A stretch of DNA of 64,000 nucleotides, from assembly GCA_019509985.1 (NCBI GenBank), contig JAEKLF010000033.1, forward strand, positions 1-64,000. The letters are read 5' to 3'. Position numbers and translations under genes: made by a program. The DNA comes from Burkholderiales bacterium. Lineage in GTDB: Bacteria > Pseudomonadota > Gammaproteobacteria > Burkholderiales > Burkholderiaceae_C. Positions 1 to 10,775 of this stretch are shown here, piece by piece. The stretch's first letter is position 1. Every line of letters begins with the position of its first letter. The notes below the pieces were generated by a model. The model was not told where the DNA came from, searched no databases, and worked only from the letters and a program-made list of their open reading frames with translations.

Positions 1-1
1 C

Positions 2-454
2 AAGGACCCGCTCGGCAAGGGCTTTCACATCATCCAGGGCGAGATCGCCATCGGCTCCGGCGGCATGACCGGCAAGGGCTTCATGCAGGGCACGCAGACC
101 CACCTGGAGTTCATCCCCGAACGCACCACCGACTTCATCTTCGCGGCCTTCGGCGAGGAGTTCGGCCTGATGGGCGCGCTGGCGCTGCTGGTCGGCTTCA
201 CGGCGCTGATCCTGCGCGGGCTGATGATCGCGTCCGACGCGCCCACCCTCTTCACGCGACTGATGGCCGGCGCGGTGACGCTGAGCTTCTTCACCTACGT
301 CTTCGTCAACATGGGCATGGTCAGCGGCATCCTGCCCGTCGTCGGCGTGCCGCTGCCCTTCGTCAGCTATGGCGGCACGGCGATGGTGACGCTGGGCTTG
401 AGCCTCGGGCTGCTGCTGTCGATCGCGCGGGTCAAGAAGCTGGTGAAGACGTAA
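2..454 (+). CDS. rodA: RodA, SEDS-family peptidoglycan glycosyltransferase (C-terminal part)
   Basis: This is the C-terminal part of RodA, the inner-membrane polymerase that works with PBP2 to extend cylindrical peptidoglycan during elongation. The frame is open from base 2. The visible part contains the family signatures [12 protein letters not shown] and [12 protein letters not shown], then four hydrophobic segments and the late [13 protein letters not shown] motif. About 150 of a usual 370-380 residues are present, because the window starts inside the gene. FtsW is the main alternative, but the pattern around IAIGSGG and PERTTDF is that of RodA. The stop lies inside the 3' end of the convergent histidine kinase gene (23-bp overlap). 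Confidence 0.93.
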   Translation, partial: KDPLGKGFHIIQGEIAIGSGGMTGKGFMQGTQTHLEFIPERTTDFIFAAFGEEFGLMGALALLVGFTALILRGLMIASDAPTLFTRLMAGAVTLSFFTYVFVNMGMVSGILPVVGVPLPFVSYGGTAMVTLGLSLGLLLSIARVKKLVKT

Positions 455-1955
455 CGGTCACGCTCGCCGGCGAGGCCGGGAAACGGATCGTGAACCGCGC
501 GCCCGGCCCCTGGCCGTCCGGCGACTCGCCGCCCGCCGCGCGGCGCACGCGTGTGTCATCCAGCGTCAACTCGGCCTCATGCTGCTGCACGATTTCCTGC
601 ACGATGGCCAGGCCGAGGCCCGAACCCTCGACGCCCGTGCCCAGCGAGCGGTAGAAGGGCTGGAAGACCTTCTCGCGCTCGCCTATCGCGATGCCCGGGC
701 CGGTGTCCTCGACCTGCAGCACGACGACCTGGCCGAAGGGGTCCTCGACGACGCGCACGGTGACCAGCCCGCCGGCCGGCGTGTAGAGCAGCGCGTTGTC
801 GACCAGGTTGCGGATCAGCTCGCCGAGCAGCAGCGGCTGGCCCTGCACGCACAGCCGGCTGTCGTCGGGCATGACGCCGTCGTAGCCCAGGTCGATGCGG
901 CGCTCCAGCGCGCGCGGCACGAAGTCGCGCACGCTGTCGATGGCGATCGCGGCCAGGTTGACCGGCTCGCGGCGGAGCGCCTGCTCGGCGTCCTCGGCCC
1001 GCGCCATCGACAGCAGCTGGTTGACCATGTGTGCCGCGCGCTCGCTGGCGCGGGCGATCTGTGCAAGCGAACGCTTCATCTCCTCGGGCGAGGCGCGGCC
1101 GGTCTCCATCTCGCGCTGCACCAGCTCCGCCTGCGTGCGCAGGCCGGCCAGCGGCGTCTTCAGCTGGTGGGCCGCGTCGGCGAGGAAATGCTTCTGCCGG
1201 CTCATCGACAGGTCCAGCCGCGCGAGCAGGTCGTTGATCGCGCGCACGAGAGGCGCCACCTCGTCGGGCACGCGCTGCTCGTCGATGGGGCTCAGGTCCG
1301 AACTCTCGCGTGAGCGGATGCGCCGCTGCAGCTCGTTGAGCGGCGAGATGCCACGCGCCAGCGCCAGCCACACCAGCAGCACCGCCAGCGGCAGGATGAC
1401 GAACTGCGGCAGGATGACGCCCTTGATGATCTCGTTGGTCAACCGCGCGCGCTTGCCCAGCGTCTCGGCGACCTGCACGAGCATGGTCTTCGCGCCGCCC
1501 GCCTGGCCTTCGGGCGCCACCCACAGATAGGCCACGCGCACGGCTTCGGCGCCGACCTCGTCGTCACGGAAATGCAGCTCCCAGGGCACGACGGGTGCCT
1601 CCTCGACCGGCACGGGCAAAGTCGCGTCACCGCTGAGCAGCTCGCCGCGCAGGCCCAGCACCTGGTAGAAGACCGTGTCCGACGCATCCGCGCGCAGCAA
1701 CGCCGCCGCCTCGGGCGCGAGCCCGTAGCGGTCGCGTCCCTTGGTCGGCGCCACCTCGGCCGCCACCTGCAGGCCGAGGCTGCGCGCCATCTCGCCCAGC
1801 TCGCGGTCGTAGGGCCGGCTGGCGATGCCCTGCGCCACCAGCCACGTCAGGGCCACGCTGATCGGCCAGATCAGCAGCAGCGGGGCGAGCATCCAGTCGA
1901 GGATCTCGCCGAACAGCGAGCCTTGCTGTCGGCCGCCGCCGTCCGTGTCCGGCAT
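432..1955 (-). CDS. Sensor histidine kinase, TctE/QseC-like
   Basis: This inner-membrane sensor kinase of 507 residues probably phosphorylates the response regulator encoded just upstream. Segment 21-43 is the first membrane helix and about 180-200 the second. The periplasmic loop between them resembles the 2CSK_N sensor domain of TctE-type kinases. A HAMP-like linker follows, then the H-box [11 protein letters not shown] with phospho-acceptor His263, the N-box [14 protein letters not shown], the G1 box DTGPGI and the G2 box GSGLGLAIV, so all catalytic boxes are intact. The gene lies 85 bp downstream of the regulator in the same direction. The ligand cannot be read from sequence; tricarboxylates and QseBC-type signals are both possible. 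Confidence 0.9.
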   Translation of the reverse strand: MPDTDGGGRQQGSLFGEILDWMLAPLLLIWPISVALTWLVAQGIASRPYDRELGEMARSLGLQVAAEVAPTKGRDRYGLAPEAAALLRADASDTVFYQVLGLRGELLSGDATLPVPVEEAPVVPWELHFRDDEVGAEAVRVAYLWVAPEGQAGGAKTMLVQVAETLGKRARLTNEIIKGVILPQFVILPLAVLLVWLALARGISPLNELQRRIRSRESSDLSPIDEQRVPDEVAPLVRAINDLLARLDLSMSRQKHFLADAAHQLKTPLAGLRTQAELVQREMETGRASPEEMKRSLAQIARASERAAHMVNQLLSMARAEDAEQALRREPVNLAAIAIDSVRDFVPRALERRIDLGYDGVMPDDSRLCVQGQPLLLGELIRNLVDNALLYTPAGGLVTVRVVEDPFGQVVVLQVEDTGPGIAIGEREKVFQPFYRSLGTGVEGSGLGLAIVQEIVQQHEAELTLDDTRVRRAAGGESPDGQGPGARFTIRFPASPASVTVTSSPAS

Positions 1956-2040
1956 TACGGGCGCCGCGGCGCCGGGCCGCTCCCAGGCAAGGTCCGCCCC
2001 TCGGGGAGAGTCGACGGCCGCAACCGGCCGGCGGGGAGCC

Positions 2041-2712
2041 TCATGACGCGATCTTTTCCAGGCAATAGCCCAGGCCCCGCACGGTCGCGATGCGGATCGG
2101 CCCCTGCTCGATCTTCTTGCGCAGCCGGTGGATGTAGACCTCGATGGCGTTGTTGCTGACTTCTTCGCCCCACTCGCACAGGCGCTCGACGAGCTGGTCC
2201 TTGCTGACCAGGCGCCCGGCGCGCTGCAGCAGCACCTCCAGCAGCGACAGCTCGCGCGCCGACAGCTCCAGCATCTGCTCGTTGATGTAGGCCACGCGGC
2301 CGGTCGCGTCGAAGGTCAGCGGCCCGTGCTTGATGAGGCTGCTGGCCGTGCCCAGGCCGCGCCGCGTCAGTGCGCGCACGCGGGCTTCGAGCTCCTGCAG
2401 CGAGAACGGCTTGGCCATGTAGTCGTCCGCACCCAGGTCCAGGCCCTTGACGCGCTGCTCCACGCTGTCTGCCGCGGTCAGGATCAGCACCGGCATCGTC
2501 GAGCCGCGCGCGCGCAGCTTGCGCAGCACCTCCAGCCCGTGCAGGCGCGGCAGGCCGAGGTCGAGGATGACGAGATCGAACTCATGCGTCGCCAGTGCCG
2601 TGTCGGCTTCGGTCCCGCTGCTGACGCGGTCCACCGCATAGCCCGACGCACGCAAGGCGCGCAACAGGCCATCGGCCAGCACTTGGTCGTCTTCGGCAAT
2701 CAGGATGCGCAT
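2041..2712 (-). CDS. OmpR-family response regulator, TctD/QseB-like
   Basis: A 223-residue transcription factor with an N-terminal receiver domain and a C-terminal winged helix. The acidic pocket is Glu7-Asp8-Asp9, the phospho-acceptor is Asp51 in LVILDLGLP, and the conserved Lys is in MAKPFS near residue 101. The DNA-binding half ends with VYIHRLRKKIE and TVRGLGYCLE, typical of the OmpR/PhoB class. It is the first gene of a leftward pair with the histidine kinase and is transcribed divergently from recA, with 174 bp between the two starts. Confidence 0.92.
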   Translation of the reverse strand: MRILIAEDDQVLADGLLRALRASGYAVDRVSSGTEADTALATHEFDLVILDLGLPRLHGLEVLRKLRARGSTMPVLILTAADSVEQRVKGLDLGADDYMAKPFSLQELEARVRALTRRGLGTASSLIKHGPLTFDATGRVAYINEQMLELSARELSLLEVLLQRAGRLVSKDQLVERLCEWGEEVSNNAIEVYIHRLRKKIEQGPIRIATVRGLGYCLEKIAS

Positions 2713-2830
2713 GGTCTTGTCTCCGTGGCCGATATTAGATGTGGCGAAGGTGGCTCACGCATTGAGCCACCTCAAGCCTAGGATGCTCCTCAATCCTGAG
2801 CCGCCAATCACCTCGGCTTGGGGGACAAAC

Positions 2831-2850
2831 TACTGTACAAACATACAGAT
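2831..2850. promoter_or_regulatory. LexA (SOS) box of recA
   Basis: The sequence TACTGTACAAACATACAGAT contains a perfect CTGT-N8-ACAG dyad (2833-2848), the LexA operator consensus of gamma- and betaproteobacteria. It lies 37 bp upstream of the recA start codon, where bound LexA would block transcription. The divergent regulator gene is more than 100 bp away and is less likely to be controlled by it. Confidence 0.93.
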
Positions 2851-2886
2851 TGCCCCATAATTCAGCCCATTCCCACGGAGATTCGC

Positions 2887-3924
2887 ATGGACGCCCCGGT
2901 CAAAGCACTGAACACCGAAAAAGCCAAGGCCCTGCAGGCCGCCCTCGCCCAGATCGAAAAGCAATTCGGCAAGGGCTCCATCATGCGTCTCGGCGAAGGC
3001 GAGGTCATCGAGGACATCCAGGTTGTCTCCACCGGCTCCCTGGGCCTGGACATCGCGCTGGGCGTCGGCGGCCTGCCGCGCGGCCGCGTCGTCGAGATCT
3101 ACGGCCCCGAGTCCTCCGGCAAGACGACGCTGACACTGCAAGTCATCGCCGAGATGCAAAAGCTCGCCGGCACCTGCGCCTTCATCGACGCCGAGCACGC
3201 ACTCGACATCCAGTACGCCCAGAAGCTCGGCGTCAACCTGCAAGACCTGCTGATCAGCCAGCCCGACACCGGCGAGCAGGCCCTTGAGATCGTCGACGCG
3301 CTGGTGCGCTCCGGCTCGGTCGACCTGATCGTCATCGACTCGGTCGCGGCGCTGACGCCCAAGGCCGAACTCGAAGGCGAGATGGGCGACAGCCTGCCCG
3401 GCCTGCAGGCCCGCCTGATGAGCCAGGCGCTGCGCAAGCTGACCGCCACGATCAAGAAGACCAATTGCATGGTCATCTTCATCAACCAGATCCGCATGAA
3501 GATCGGCGTCATGTTCGGCTCACCCGAAACGACCACCGGCGGCAATGCTTTGAAGTTCTACGCCTCGGTGCGCCTGGACATCCGCCGCATCGGTTCCATC
3601 AAGAAGGGCGAAGAAGTCATCGGCTCCGAAACCAAGGTCAAGGTCGTCAAGAACAAGGTCTCGCCCCCGTTCAAGACCGCCGAGTTCGACATCCTCTACG
3701 GCGAAGGCATCAGCCGCGAAGGCGAGATCGTCGACATGGGCGTCGTCGCCAAGATCGTCGAGAAGTCCGGCTCCTGGTACGCCTACCAGGGCGAGAAGAT
3801 CGGCCAGGGCAAGGACAACGCGCGCGAGTTCCTGCGCGAGAACCCCGATGTCGCCCGCGAGATCGAAAACAAGATCCGCGAATCGCTGGGCGTGGCCCTG
3901 CTGACCACGGCAGCACCGGAATAA
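2887..3924 (+). CDS. recA: Recombinase RecA
   Basis: RecA polymerises on single-stranded DNA, drives homologous strand exchange and stimulates LexA self-cleavage. The protein is 345 residues. Walker A is GPESSGKT at 73-80, followed by the family motifs [19 protein letters not shown] and [12 protein letters not shown]. An upstream in-frame start at 2818 would place the LexA box inside the coding region, so the ATG at 2887 is chosen; it gives the normal length and the usual N-terminus. recX follows after 18 bp. Confidence 0.98.
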   Translation: MDAPVKALNTEKAKALQAALAQIEKQFGKGSIMRLGEGEVIEDIQVVSTGSLGLDIALGVGGLPRGRVVEIYGPESSGKTTLTLQVIAEMQKLAGTCAFIDAEHALDIQYAQKLGVNLQDLLISQPDTGEQALEIVDALVRSGSVDLIVIDSVAALTPKAELEGEMGDSLPGLQARLMSQALRKLTATIKKTNCMVIFINQIRMKIGVMFGSPETTTGGNALKFYASVRLDIRRIGSIKKGEEVIGSETKVKVVKNKVSPPFKTAEFDILYGEGISREGEIVDMGVVAKIVEKSGSWYAYQGEKIGQGKDNAREFLRENPDVAREIENKIRESLGVALLTTAAPE

Positions 3925-3942
3925 GCCGCGCAGACGGCGGCC

Positions 3943-4461
3943 ATGGCGCGTGCGCCCCTGTCGCTGAAGGCTCGGGCCATCGGCCTGCTGGCCCAGCGCG
4001 AGCAGAGCCGCGCGGAGCTGAGGCGCAAGCTGCTGCACATCGAGCAGCAGCAACGCGCCCGGCTCGCCGCTGAGTCAAGCCGGGAAGGCACCGATCTTGC
4101 CGCGGCGCCAGCAGCCGAGGACGCAGAGGCCGGCGAGAGCGTCGTTGACGCCTTGCTCGACGCCCTTGCCGCCGACGGCTACCTCGATGAAACCCGTTTT
4201 ATCGAATCCCGCCTGCATCTGCGCGCCAACCGCTTCGGCGCCCAGCGCATCCAGCAGGAACTGGCCCGGCATGGACTGAAGCTGGATGCCGAACAGCAGG
4301 CGGCGCTGCGGGCGACCGAGTTGGAGCGCGCCCGCGAGGTCTGGCAGAAACGTTTCGGCACGGAGCCCTCCCGGGACGCCGTCGAGCAGGCCCGACAGAC
4401 CCGTTTCCTACTGGCGCGCGGGTTTGCTCCCGAAGTGGTGCGCCGCTTGCTGAGGGCCTAA
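3943..4461 (+). CDS. recX: Regulatory protein RecX
   Basis: RecX binds RecA filaments and limits RecA activity. The 172-residue product starts with SLKARAIGLLAQREQSRAEL and has the three-helix repeat organisation of RecX, with conserved GYLDETRF and FGAQRIQQELARHG. An Ala/Glu-rich insert (about residues 44-66) between the first and second repeats is a common lineage-specific expansion. It follows recA closely and probably shares its SOS-controlled transcript. Confidence 0.9.
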   Translation: MARAPLSLKARAIGLLAQREQSRAELRRKLLHIEQQQRARLAAESSREGTDLAAAPAAEDAEAGESVVDALLDALAADGYLDETRFIESRLHLRANRFGAQRIQQELARHGLKLDAEQQAALRATELERAREVWQKRFGTEPSRDAVEQARQTRFLLARGFAPEVVRRLLRA

Positions 4462-4638
4462 GGGCGGCTTGATCGAGCACGCAGGGGTCTTTTTCACCCT
4501 CCGTGCTACATTGCCGCCTGCCCCAAAAACGGCGGTTCACCCGGTTACAAGCCTGCGGCCCATCGGCCACGCAGCTGCAAAAGCTGGTGCGATCACCGTC
4601 CCGGCACCGGCCGGGTTGTTCTGCCCATTCCCCGCTCC

Positions 4639-5211
4639 ATGCCCGCCGTCCACCCGTCCGTCACGCGCCGCCCGCTGCATCGCCGCGCCCTCGATGTGCA
4701 GGTGTTCGTGCGTGATGACGGCTTGTTCGACGTCGAAGCCAGCCTCATTGACACCAAGACGCATGACGTGCCGCTGGCCGGCGTGCCGCGCAAGGCGGGC
4801 GAGCCCATCCACGAGATGCGCCTGCATCTGACCGTCGACGCGGCGCTGACGATCACCGCTGCGACCTCCGAGACGCTGTGGATGCCCTATCCCGGCGCCT
4901 GCAATGAGCACGGCAACGCCTATGCCCGGCTCGTCGGCCTGAACCTGATGAAGGGTTTCCGCCAGGCCGTCATGGAGCGCCTGGGCGGTGCGCGCGGCTG
5001 TACCCACCTCACCGAGCTCTGCCAGGTCCTGCCGACAGCCGTCATTCAGGCGATGGCGGGCTCCGTCATCGACACCCGCGAGGGCGATGCCGCCGGCAAT
5101 CCGCCCTTCCAGCTCGACCGCTGCCACGCGTTGCGCCGCGACGGCGACACCGTCGCCAAGTTCTATCCGCGCTGGCACCAGCTGAGCGAGCCGGCCACTT
5201 CCGATTCCTGA
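4639..5211 (+). CDS. DUF2889 domain protein
   Basis: A cytoplasmic protein of 190 residues with no established function. The DUF2889 features I recognise are the N-terminal RRALDVQVFVRDDGLFDVEA strand region, the central PGACNEHGNAYARLVGLNL and the Cys in GCTHLTELCQVLPTAVIQA. It contains several Cys and His residues (GACNEH, GCTHL, ELC) that could bind metal, but this is not shown. It lies 24 bp upstream of sucC on the same strand, and I recall the same adjacency in related genomes. The 177 bp before it hold no other gene. Confidence 0.8.
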   Translation: MPAVHPSVTRRPLHRRALDVQVFVRDDGLFDVEASLIDTKTHDVPLAGVPRKAGEPIHEMRLHLTVDAALTITAATSETLWMPYPGACNEHGNAYARLVGLNLMKGFRQAVMERLGGARGCTHLTELCQVLPTAVIQAMAGSVIDTREGDAAGNPPFQLDRCHALRRDGDTVAKFYPRWHQLSEPATSDS

Positions 5212-5235
5212 CTTCCCGACCCGAGAGACCCAGCC

Positions 5236-6396
<1,161 letters not shown>

Positions 6397-6467
6397 TGAC
6401 CTTGCGGGACAGACCGCCCGAGCGTACTCGCGAGTAGCTCTGTCCCCAACTGACTAGGAACAGATCC

Positions 6468-7361
6468 ATGTCCATCTACATCAACAAAGACACCAAGGTC
6501 ATCACCCAGGGCATCACCGGCAAGACCGGCCAGTTCCACACGCTGGGCTGCCAGGCTTACGCCAACGGCAAGAACGCGTTCGTCGCCGGCGTGAATCCGA
6601 AGAAGGCTGGCGAGAAGTTCAGCGAGATCCCCATCTACGCGACCGTCAAGGAAGCCGCCGGCCAGACCGGCGCGACCGTCTCGGTCATCTACGTGCCGCC
6701 CGCGGGCGCCGCTGCCGCGATCTGGGAAGCCGTCGAGGCCGACCTGGACCTGGCGATCTGCATCACCGAAGGCATCCCCGTGCGGGACATGCTGGAAGTG
6801 CGCAACAAGATGAAGGCCAAGGAAGCCGCCGGTGGCAAGCGCACGCTGCTGCTGGGCCCCAACTGCCCCGGCCTGATCACGCCGGAAGAAATCAAGATCG
6901 GCATCATGCCCGGCCACATCCACCGCAAGGGCCGCATCGGCGTCGTCTCGCGTTCGGGCACGCTGACCTATGAAGCCGTGGCGCAGCTGACCGAGATCGG
7001 CCTGGGCCAGTCGTCGGCCGTCGGCATCGGCGGCGACCCGATCAACGGCTTGAAGCACATCGACGTGATGAAGGCCTTCAACGACGACCCGGACACCGAC
7101 GCCGTCATCATGATCGGCGAGATCGGCGGCCCGGACGAGGCGGAAGCCGCCCGCTGGTGCAAGGCCAACATGAAGAAGCCCATCGTCGGCTTCATCGCCG
7201 GCGTCACCGCGCCTCCCGGCAAGCGCATGGGCCATGCCGGCGCGCTGATTTCCGGCGGCGCCGACACGGCTGACGCCAAGCTCGCGATCATGGAAGAGTG
7301 CGGCTTCACCGTGACGCGCAACCCCAGCGAGATGGCCAGGCTGCTGAAGGCCCTGCTGTAA
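6468..7361 (+). CDS. sucD: Succinate-CoA ligase, alpha subunit
   Basis: SucD binds CoA and carries the phosphorylated active-site His. The protein has 297 residues. The CoA-binding start is TKVITQGITGKTGQFHT, the middle has GPNCPGLITPEE, and the active His lies in the GHAGALISGG segment near residue 250. It ends the sucCD transcription unit: an intrinsic terminator follows within 21 bp. Confidence 0.97.
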   Translation: MSIYINKDTKVITQGITGKTGQFHTLGCQAYANGKNAFVAGVNPKKAGEKFSEIPIYATVKEAAGQTGATVSVIYVPPAGAAAAIWEAVEADLDLAICITEGIPVRDMLEVRNKMKAKEAAGGKRTLLLGPNCPGLITPEEIKIGIMPGHIHRKGRIGVVSRSGTLTYEAVAQLTEIGLGQSSAVGIGGDPINGLKHIDVMKAFNDDPDTDAVIMIGEIGGPDEAEAARWCKANMKKPIVGFIAGVTAPPGKRMGHAGALISGGADTADAKLAIMEECGFTVTRNPSEMARLLKALL

Positions 7362-7381
7362 TCGGGCCTCGATCCCACACC

Positions 7382-7412
7382 AGCCGCCGGGTTCGACCGG
7401 CGGCTTTTTTTT
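7382..7412 (+). terminator. Intrinsic terminator after sucCD
   Basis: A perfect 9-bp stem (AGCCGCCGG / CCGGCGGCT) with a 6-nt loop is followed by a run of T residues. It lies 21 bp after the sucD stop and directly before terC, so it separates the two units. Confidence 0.92.
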
Positions 7413-7419
7413 GCCTCCC

Positions 7420-8127
7420 ATGGACCTGCAAACCGACCTGTTCAGCGCCGCCTTCTTCATCGCGCTGCTGAAGATCATCTGGGTCAACATCCTGCTGTCG
7501 GGCGACAACGCCGTCGTCATCGCGCTGGCCGCGCGCAACCTGCCGGGCGCCCAGCAAAAGCGCGCCATCGTCTTCGGCAGCGGCGCGGCCATCGTGCTGC
7601 GTGTCGTGCTGACGCTGTTCGCCGTGCAACTGCTGCAACTGCCCTGGTTGAAGCTGATCGGCGCGGCGCTGCTGCTGTGGATCGGCATCCAGCTGCTGGC
7701 CGACCAGGACGACGAGGCCGACGTCCATGCCCACACCAGCCTGTGGGGCGCCGTGCGCACCATCCTGATCGCCGACCTCGTCATGAGCCTGGACAACGTC
7801 ATTGCTGTCGCGGCCGCCGCCAACAGCGCGCCCGAGGGCCTGCGCGTGCCGCTGCTCGTCATCGGCCTGGGCCTGTCCATTCCGCTGATCATCTTCGGCA
7901 GCACGCTGCTGCTGAAGCTGATGGAGCGCTTCCCGGCCATCATCACGCTGGGCGCGGCGCTGCTGGGCTTCGTCGCCGGCGAGATGGCGACGACGGACAG
8001 CGCCGTGCATGGCTGGTTCGAGACGCATCTGCATGGCCTGGACTACGCAGTCAGCATCAGCGGCGCGATCTTCGTCGTCGTTGTCGGTTTGCTGCTGGCC
8101 CGCCGCGACAGGGCCGAGGGCCCCTAA
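7420..8127 (+). CDS. TerC family integral membrane protein (YjbE-type)
   Basis: A 235-residue polytopic inner-membrane protein of the TerC superfamily, whose members are linked to tellurite resistance and to metal loading of exported proteins (manganese export in some). Typical features are the first helix with WVNILLSGDNAVVIAL and the later DLVMSLDNVIAV, with paired acidic residues in the membrane. The ATG at 7420 is used; a TTG three codons upstream overlaps the terminator T-run. It precedes the kinase gene by 10 bp and may be cotranscribed with the signalling triad. Confidence 0.88.
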   Translation: MDLQTDLFSAAFFIALLKIIWVNILLSGDNAVVIALAARNLPGAQQKRAIVFGSGAAIVLRVVLTLFAVQLLQLPWLKLIGAALLLWIGIQLLADQDDEADVHAHTSLWGAVRTILIADLVMSLDNVIAVAAAANSAPEGLRVPLLVIGLGLSIPLIIFGSTLLLKLMERFPAIITLGAALLGFVAGEMATTDSAVHGWFETHLHGLDYAVSISGAIFVVVVGLLLARRDRAEGP

Positions 8128-8137
8128 GATCGGCCGC

Positions 8138-9277
8138 ATGGCAAGCGGCGGCAAACCTGGCAAGACCGGCGGCTTTTGGCAGCGGCTGATCGGCCGCCTG
8201 GGCGACACCCGCGATGCGCCGCCCAGCGAGCTGTCGACCCTGCCCGCCGTGCAGCAAACGCAGGCACCCGGCGCCTCGCCGGCGCAGGCCAAAGGCGGCT
8301 CGTCGATACCGGATCTGCGCGGCTTCGAGCTCGGCGCCGAGATCGGCCGCGGCGCGATGGCCATCGTCTACAAGGCCACGCAGCGCGCCACCGGCCGCCA
8401 GGTCGCCGTCAAGCGCCTGGCCTTGAGCCGCGAGTTCTCGGCCGAAGACCTGGCCGACGTGCGCGAGCGCTTTATGCGCGAAGCCCGCGCCGCGCGGACG
8501 CTGGAGCATCCGGACATCCTGCAGGTCGTCGACGCCGGCGAGGACGGGCGCGACGCCTGGATCGCGCTGGAGTACGTGCTCGGCCGCGATCTCAGCGCCT
8601 TCACCAAGGCCGGCCAGCTGCTGCCGGTGCGCGAGGTCGTGCAGATCGGCGCGCGGCTGGCGCGGGCGCTCGCCTATGCGCACAGTCGGGGCGTCATCCA
8701 TCGCGACATCAAGCCGGCCAATGTGATGCTGGACCGCGTCAACGGCAGCCTGCGGCTGATGGACTTCGGCATCGCCCGGGTCGGCGACGGCAGCCGCACG
8801 CGCACCGGCCTGGTCCTGGGCACGCCGTCCTTCATGTCGCCCGAGCAACTGGCCGGGCTGACCGTGGACGGTCGCAGCGACCTCTATTCGCTGGGCGTGC
8901 TGCTCTACCAGCTGCTCACCGGCACATTGCCGCACCAAAGCGAGTCGATGGCGCGGCTGATGCAACAGATCGCCACCGAACCGGCGCCCGACGTGAGGAT
9001 TCACCGTCCCGGCCTGCCCGAGGCCCTGGCCCTGGTGCTGGCCGTCGCGCTGGAGAAGCGCCCCGAGCTGCGCTATCCCTCGGGTGAGCAGATGGCACGC
9101 GACCTCGACGCGGTGCTCGTCATGGCCTTGCAGGCCGAACCGGCCGAGCCCGAGGTCGCCAGGTCCCAGGACTCGGCCTTCGCACAAACACTGCGCCTGA
9201 CGCCGGAGGAAGCAGGGCAGAATCCTCGCTCCCCTGCCGCCCACGCTGCGCCGACCGACCCTTCGCAAGCCTCATGA
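8138..9277 (+). CDS. Serine/threonine protein kinase (Hanks type)
   Basis: A cytosolic eukaryotic-like kinase of 379 residues. The catalytic domain covers about 55-310: the glycine loop IGRGAMAIVYKA, the VAVKRL lysine, catalytic loop HRDIKPANVML, metal-binding DFG in LMDFGIARV, and the activation segment ending GTPSFMSPEQL. No membrane segment or PASTA repeat follows. The C-terminal 60 residues are low in complexity. Its stop overlaps the start of the phosphatase gene (ATGA), so the two are translationally coupled. An in-frame start at 8009 lies inside terC and is unlikely. Confidence 0.93.
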   Translation: MASGGKPGKTGGFWQRLIGRLGDTRDAPPSELSTLPAVQQTQAPGASPAQAKGGSSIPDLRGFELGAEIGRGAMAIVYKATQRATGRQVAVKRLALSREFSAEDLADVRERFMREARAARTLEHPDILQVVDAGEDGRDAWIALEYVLGRDLSAFTKAGQLLPVREVVQIGARLARALAYAHSRGVIHRDIKPANVMLDRVNGSLRLMDFGIARVGDGSRTRTGLVLGTPSFMSPEQLAGLTVDGRSDLYSLGVLLYQLLTGTLPHQSESMARLMQQIATEPAPDVRIHRPGLPEALALVLAVALEKRPELRYPSGEQMARDLDAVLVMALQAEPAEPEVARSQDSAFAQTLRLTPEEAGQNPRSPAAHAAPTDPSQAS

Positions 9278-10071
9278 TCCTGGAGTTCTTCAGCGCCACC
9301 GACGTGGGACGTGCGCGCGACAACAACGAAGACTCGGTGGCCCTCGACGAGGCCGCCGGCTTGGCCGTGCTGGCCGACGGCATGGGCGGCTACAACGCCG
9401 GTGAAGTGGCCAGCCAGATGCTGACCAGCTTCGTCAACACCGAGCTGGGCCGCTGGCTCAAGGACGGCGGCCGCGAAGCCCGTGCCGGCGAGGTCAAGCG
9501 TGCGATGGACATCTGCGTCGACAACGCCAACCGCGCCATCTTCAACGCCGCCAACACCAACCCGCGCTACGCCGGCATGGGCACGACGCTGGTGCTGGGC
9601 GTGTTCCGCCCGGAAGGCCTGCTGCTGGGCCATGTCGGCGACTCGCGCGGCTATCGCCTGCGCGCCGGCCGCCTGATGCAGATCACCCGCGACCACTCGC
9701 TGCTGCAGGAGCAGATCGACGCCGGCCTGCTGACCGTCGAGGAAGCGGCCTTTTCCAGCAACAAGAACCTCGTGACGCGCGCGGTCGGCGTCGAGGACAC
9801 GGTCCTGCTGGAGCTGCATCTGCATGAAGTCCAGCCCGGCGACACTTACCTGTTCTGCTCCGACGGCCTGTCCGACATGCTCGACGACGACAGCCTCGCC
9901 AATCTGCTCAACGGCAATCCGGCCTTGCCCGAGGCCGCACAGGCCCTGATCAACGCAGCCAATGACAGCGGCGGTCGCGATAACATCGCGCTCATCCTGG
10001 CCCGCGCCGAGGGTCGCCAACGTACCGAAGGACGGGGCTGGTGGCCCTTCGGTCGACGTGGCGGCAACTGA
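9274..10071 (+). CDS. PP2C-family Ser/Thr phosphatase
   Basis: A 265-residue metal-dependent phosphatase that probably reverses the neighbouring kinase. PP2C motifs are visible in order: RARDNNEDSVAL, LADGMGGYNAGEVAS (metal-binding Asp and Gly), GMGTTLVLGVF, GHVGDSRGYRLR, FCSDGLSDML and SGGRDNIALI. It is the middle gene of a kinase-phosphatase-FHA set, a combination found both in general bacterial phosphosignalling and in type VI secretion control (PpkA/PppA/Fha). No secretion genes are visible here. Confidence 0.93.
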   Translation: MILEFFSATDVGRARDNNEDSVALDEAAGLAVLADGMGGYNAGEVASQMLTSFVNTELGRWLKDGGREARAGEVKRAMDICVDNANRAIFNAANTNPRYAGMGTTLVLGVFRPEGLLLGHVGDSRGYRLRAGRLMQITRDHSLLQEQIDAGLLTVEEAAFSSNKNLVTRAVGVEDTVLLELHLHEVQPGDTYLFCSDGLSDMLDDDSLANLLNGNPALPEAAQALINAANDSGGRDNIALILARAEGRQRTEGRGWWPFGRRGGN

Positions 10072-10121
10072 AATCCTCGCCTGAAGAGTCACGGCACGTA
10101 CAACAGAACTTGAGGTCATTC

Positions 10122-10775
10122 ATGGGCAAACTGGTGGTTTCGCTCGACGGCGTCGTGATCAAGGAGGTGCAGATCACCAAGGACAAGACCACGCTCGGTC
10201 GGCGGCCGTACAACGACATCGTCATCGACAACCTCGCCGTCAGCGGGGAGCACGCCGTATTGCAGATGGTGGGTGCCGACGTCTTCATCGAAGACCTCAA
10301 CTCCACCAACGGCACCTACATCAACGGCAAGGCGATCAAGAAGCAGCTGCTGGCCGACAACGACACCGTCGAGATCGGCAAGTACAAGATCAAGTTCCTG
10401 CTCAACGACGGCGGCGACTACGAGAAGACGATGATCCTCAAGCCCGGCTCCGGCGCGCCGCCGAACCTGGGCCTGACGTCTTCCTTCGGCTCGCTGGGCA
10501 ACGCGGCCGTCATCGGCCCGGCGTCCATCAAGGTACTGACGGGCGCCGCGGCCGGCCGCGAAGTCGCGCTGACCAAGGTCGTCACGACGCTGGGCAAGCC
10601 CGGCGTGCAGGTCGCCTCCATCACCAAGCGCCCGACCGGCTACGTCTTCGCCCACGTCGAAGGTGGTCAGCGCCCCAGCGTCAACGGCATCCCGCTGACG
10701 GGCGAATCGATTGCATTGCGCACCGGCGACCTGATCGAGCTGGCCGGCACGCAGATGCAGTTCGTGCAGGGCTGA
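10122..10775 (+). CDS. FHA-domain protein (two FHA-like modules)
   Basis: A 217-residue cytosolic phosphothreonine-binding protein. The first half (about 1-95) is a clear FHA domain: TLGRRPYNDIVI, NLAVSGEHAVL, EDLNSTNGTYING. The second half (about 138-217) repeats the fold in weaker form, with VVTTLGKPG, GQRPSVNGIPL and LRTGDLIELAG, and lacks the clear Arg/Ser/His phosphobinding set. It is probably the reader of phosphorylation by the adjacent kinase. The ATG at 10122 is chosen because the upstream extension lies in the phosphatase gene. Confidence 0.9.
   Translation: MGKLVVSLDGVVIKEVQITKDKTTLGRRPYNDIVIDNLAVSGEHAVLQMVGADVFIEDLNSTNGTYINGKAIKKQLLADNDTVEIGKYKIKFLLNDGGDYEKTMILKPGSGAPPNLGLTSSFGSLGNAAVIGPASIKVLTGAAAGREVALTKVVTTLGKPGVQVASITKRPTGYVFAHVEGGQRPSVNGIPLTGESIALRTGDLIELAGTQMQFVQG

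Noticed and set aside
432..454. The 23-bp overlap of the rodA and histidine kinase 3' ends as a regulatory antisense region.
   Set aside because: Short convergent overlaps are common in compact genomes, and nothing in the sequence points to regulation.
8138..10775. Kinase, phosphatase and FHA genes as part of a type VI secretion system.
   Set aside because: No tss/vgr/hcp genes lie in the window; the set also occurs outside type VI loci.
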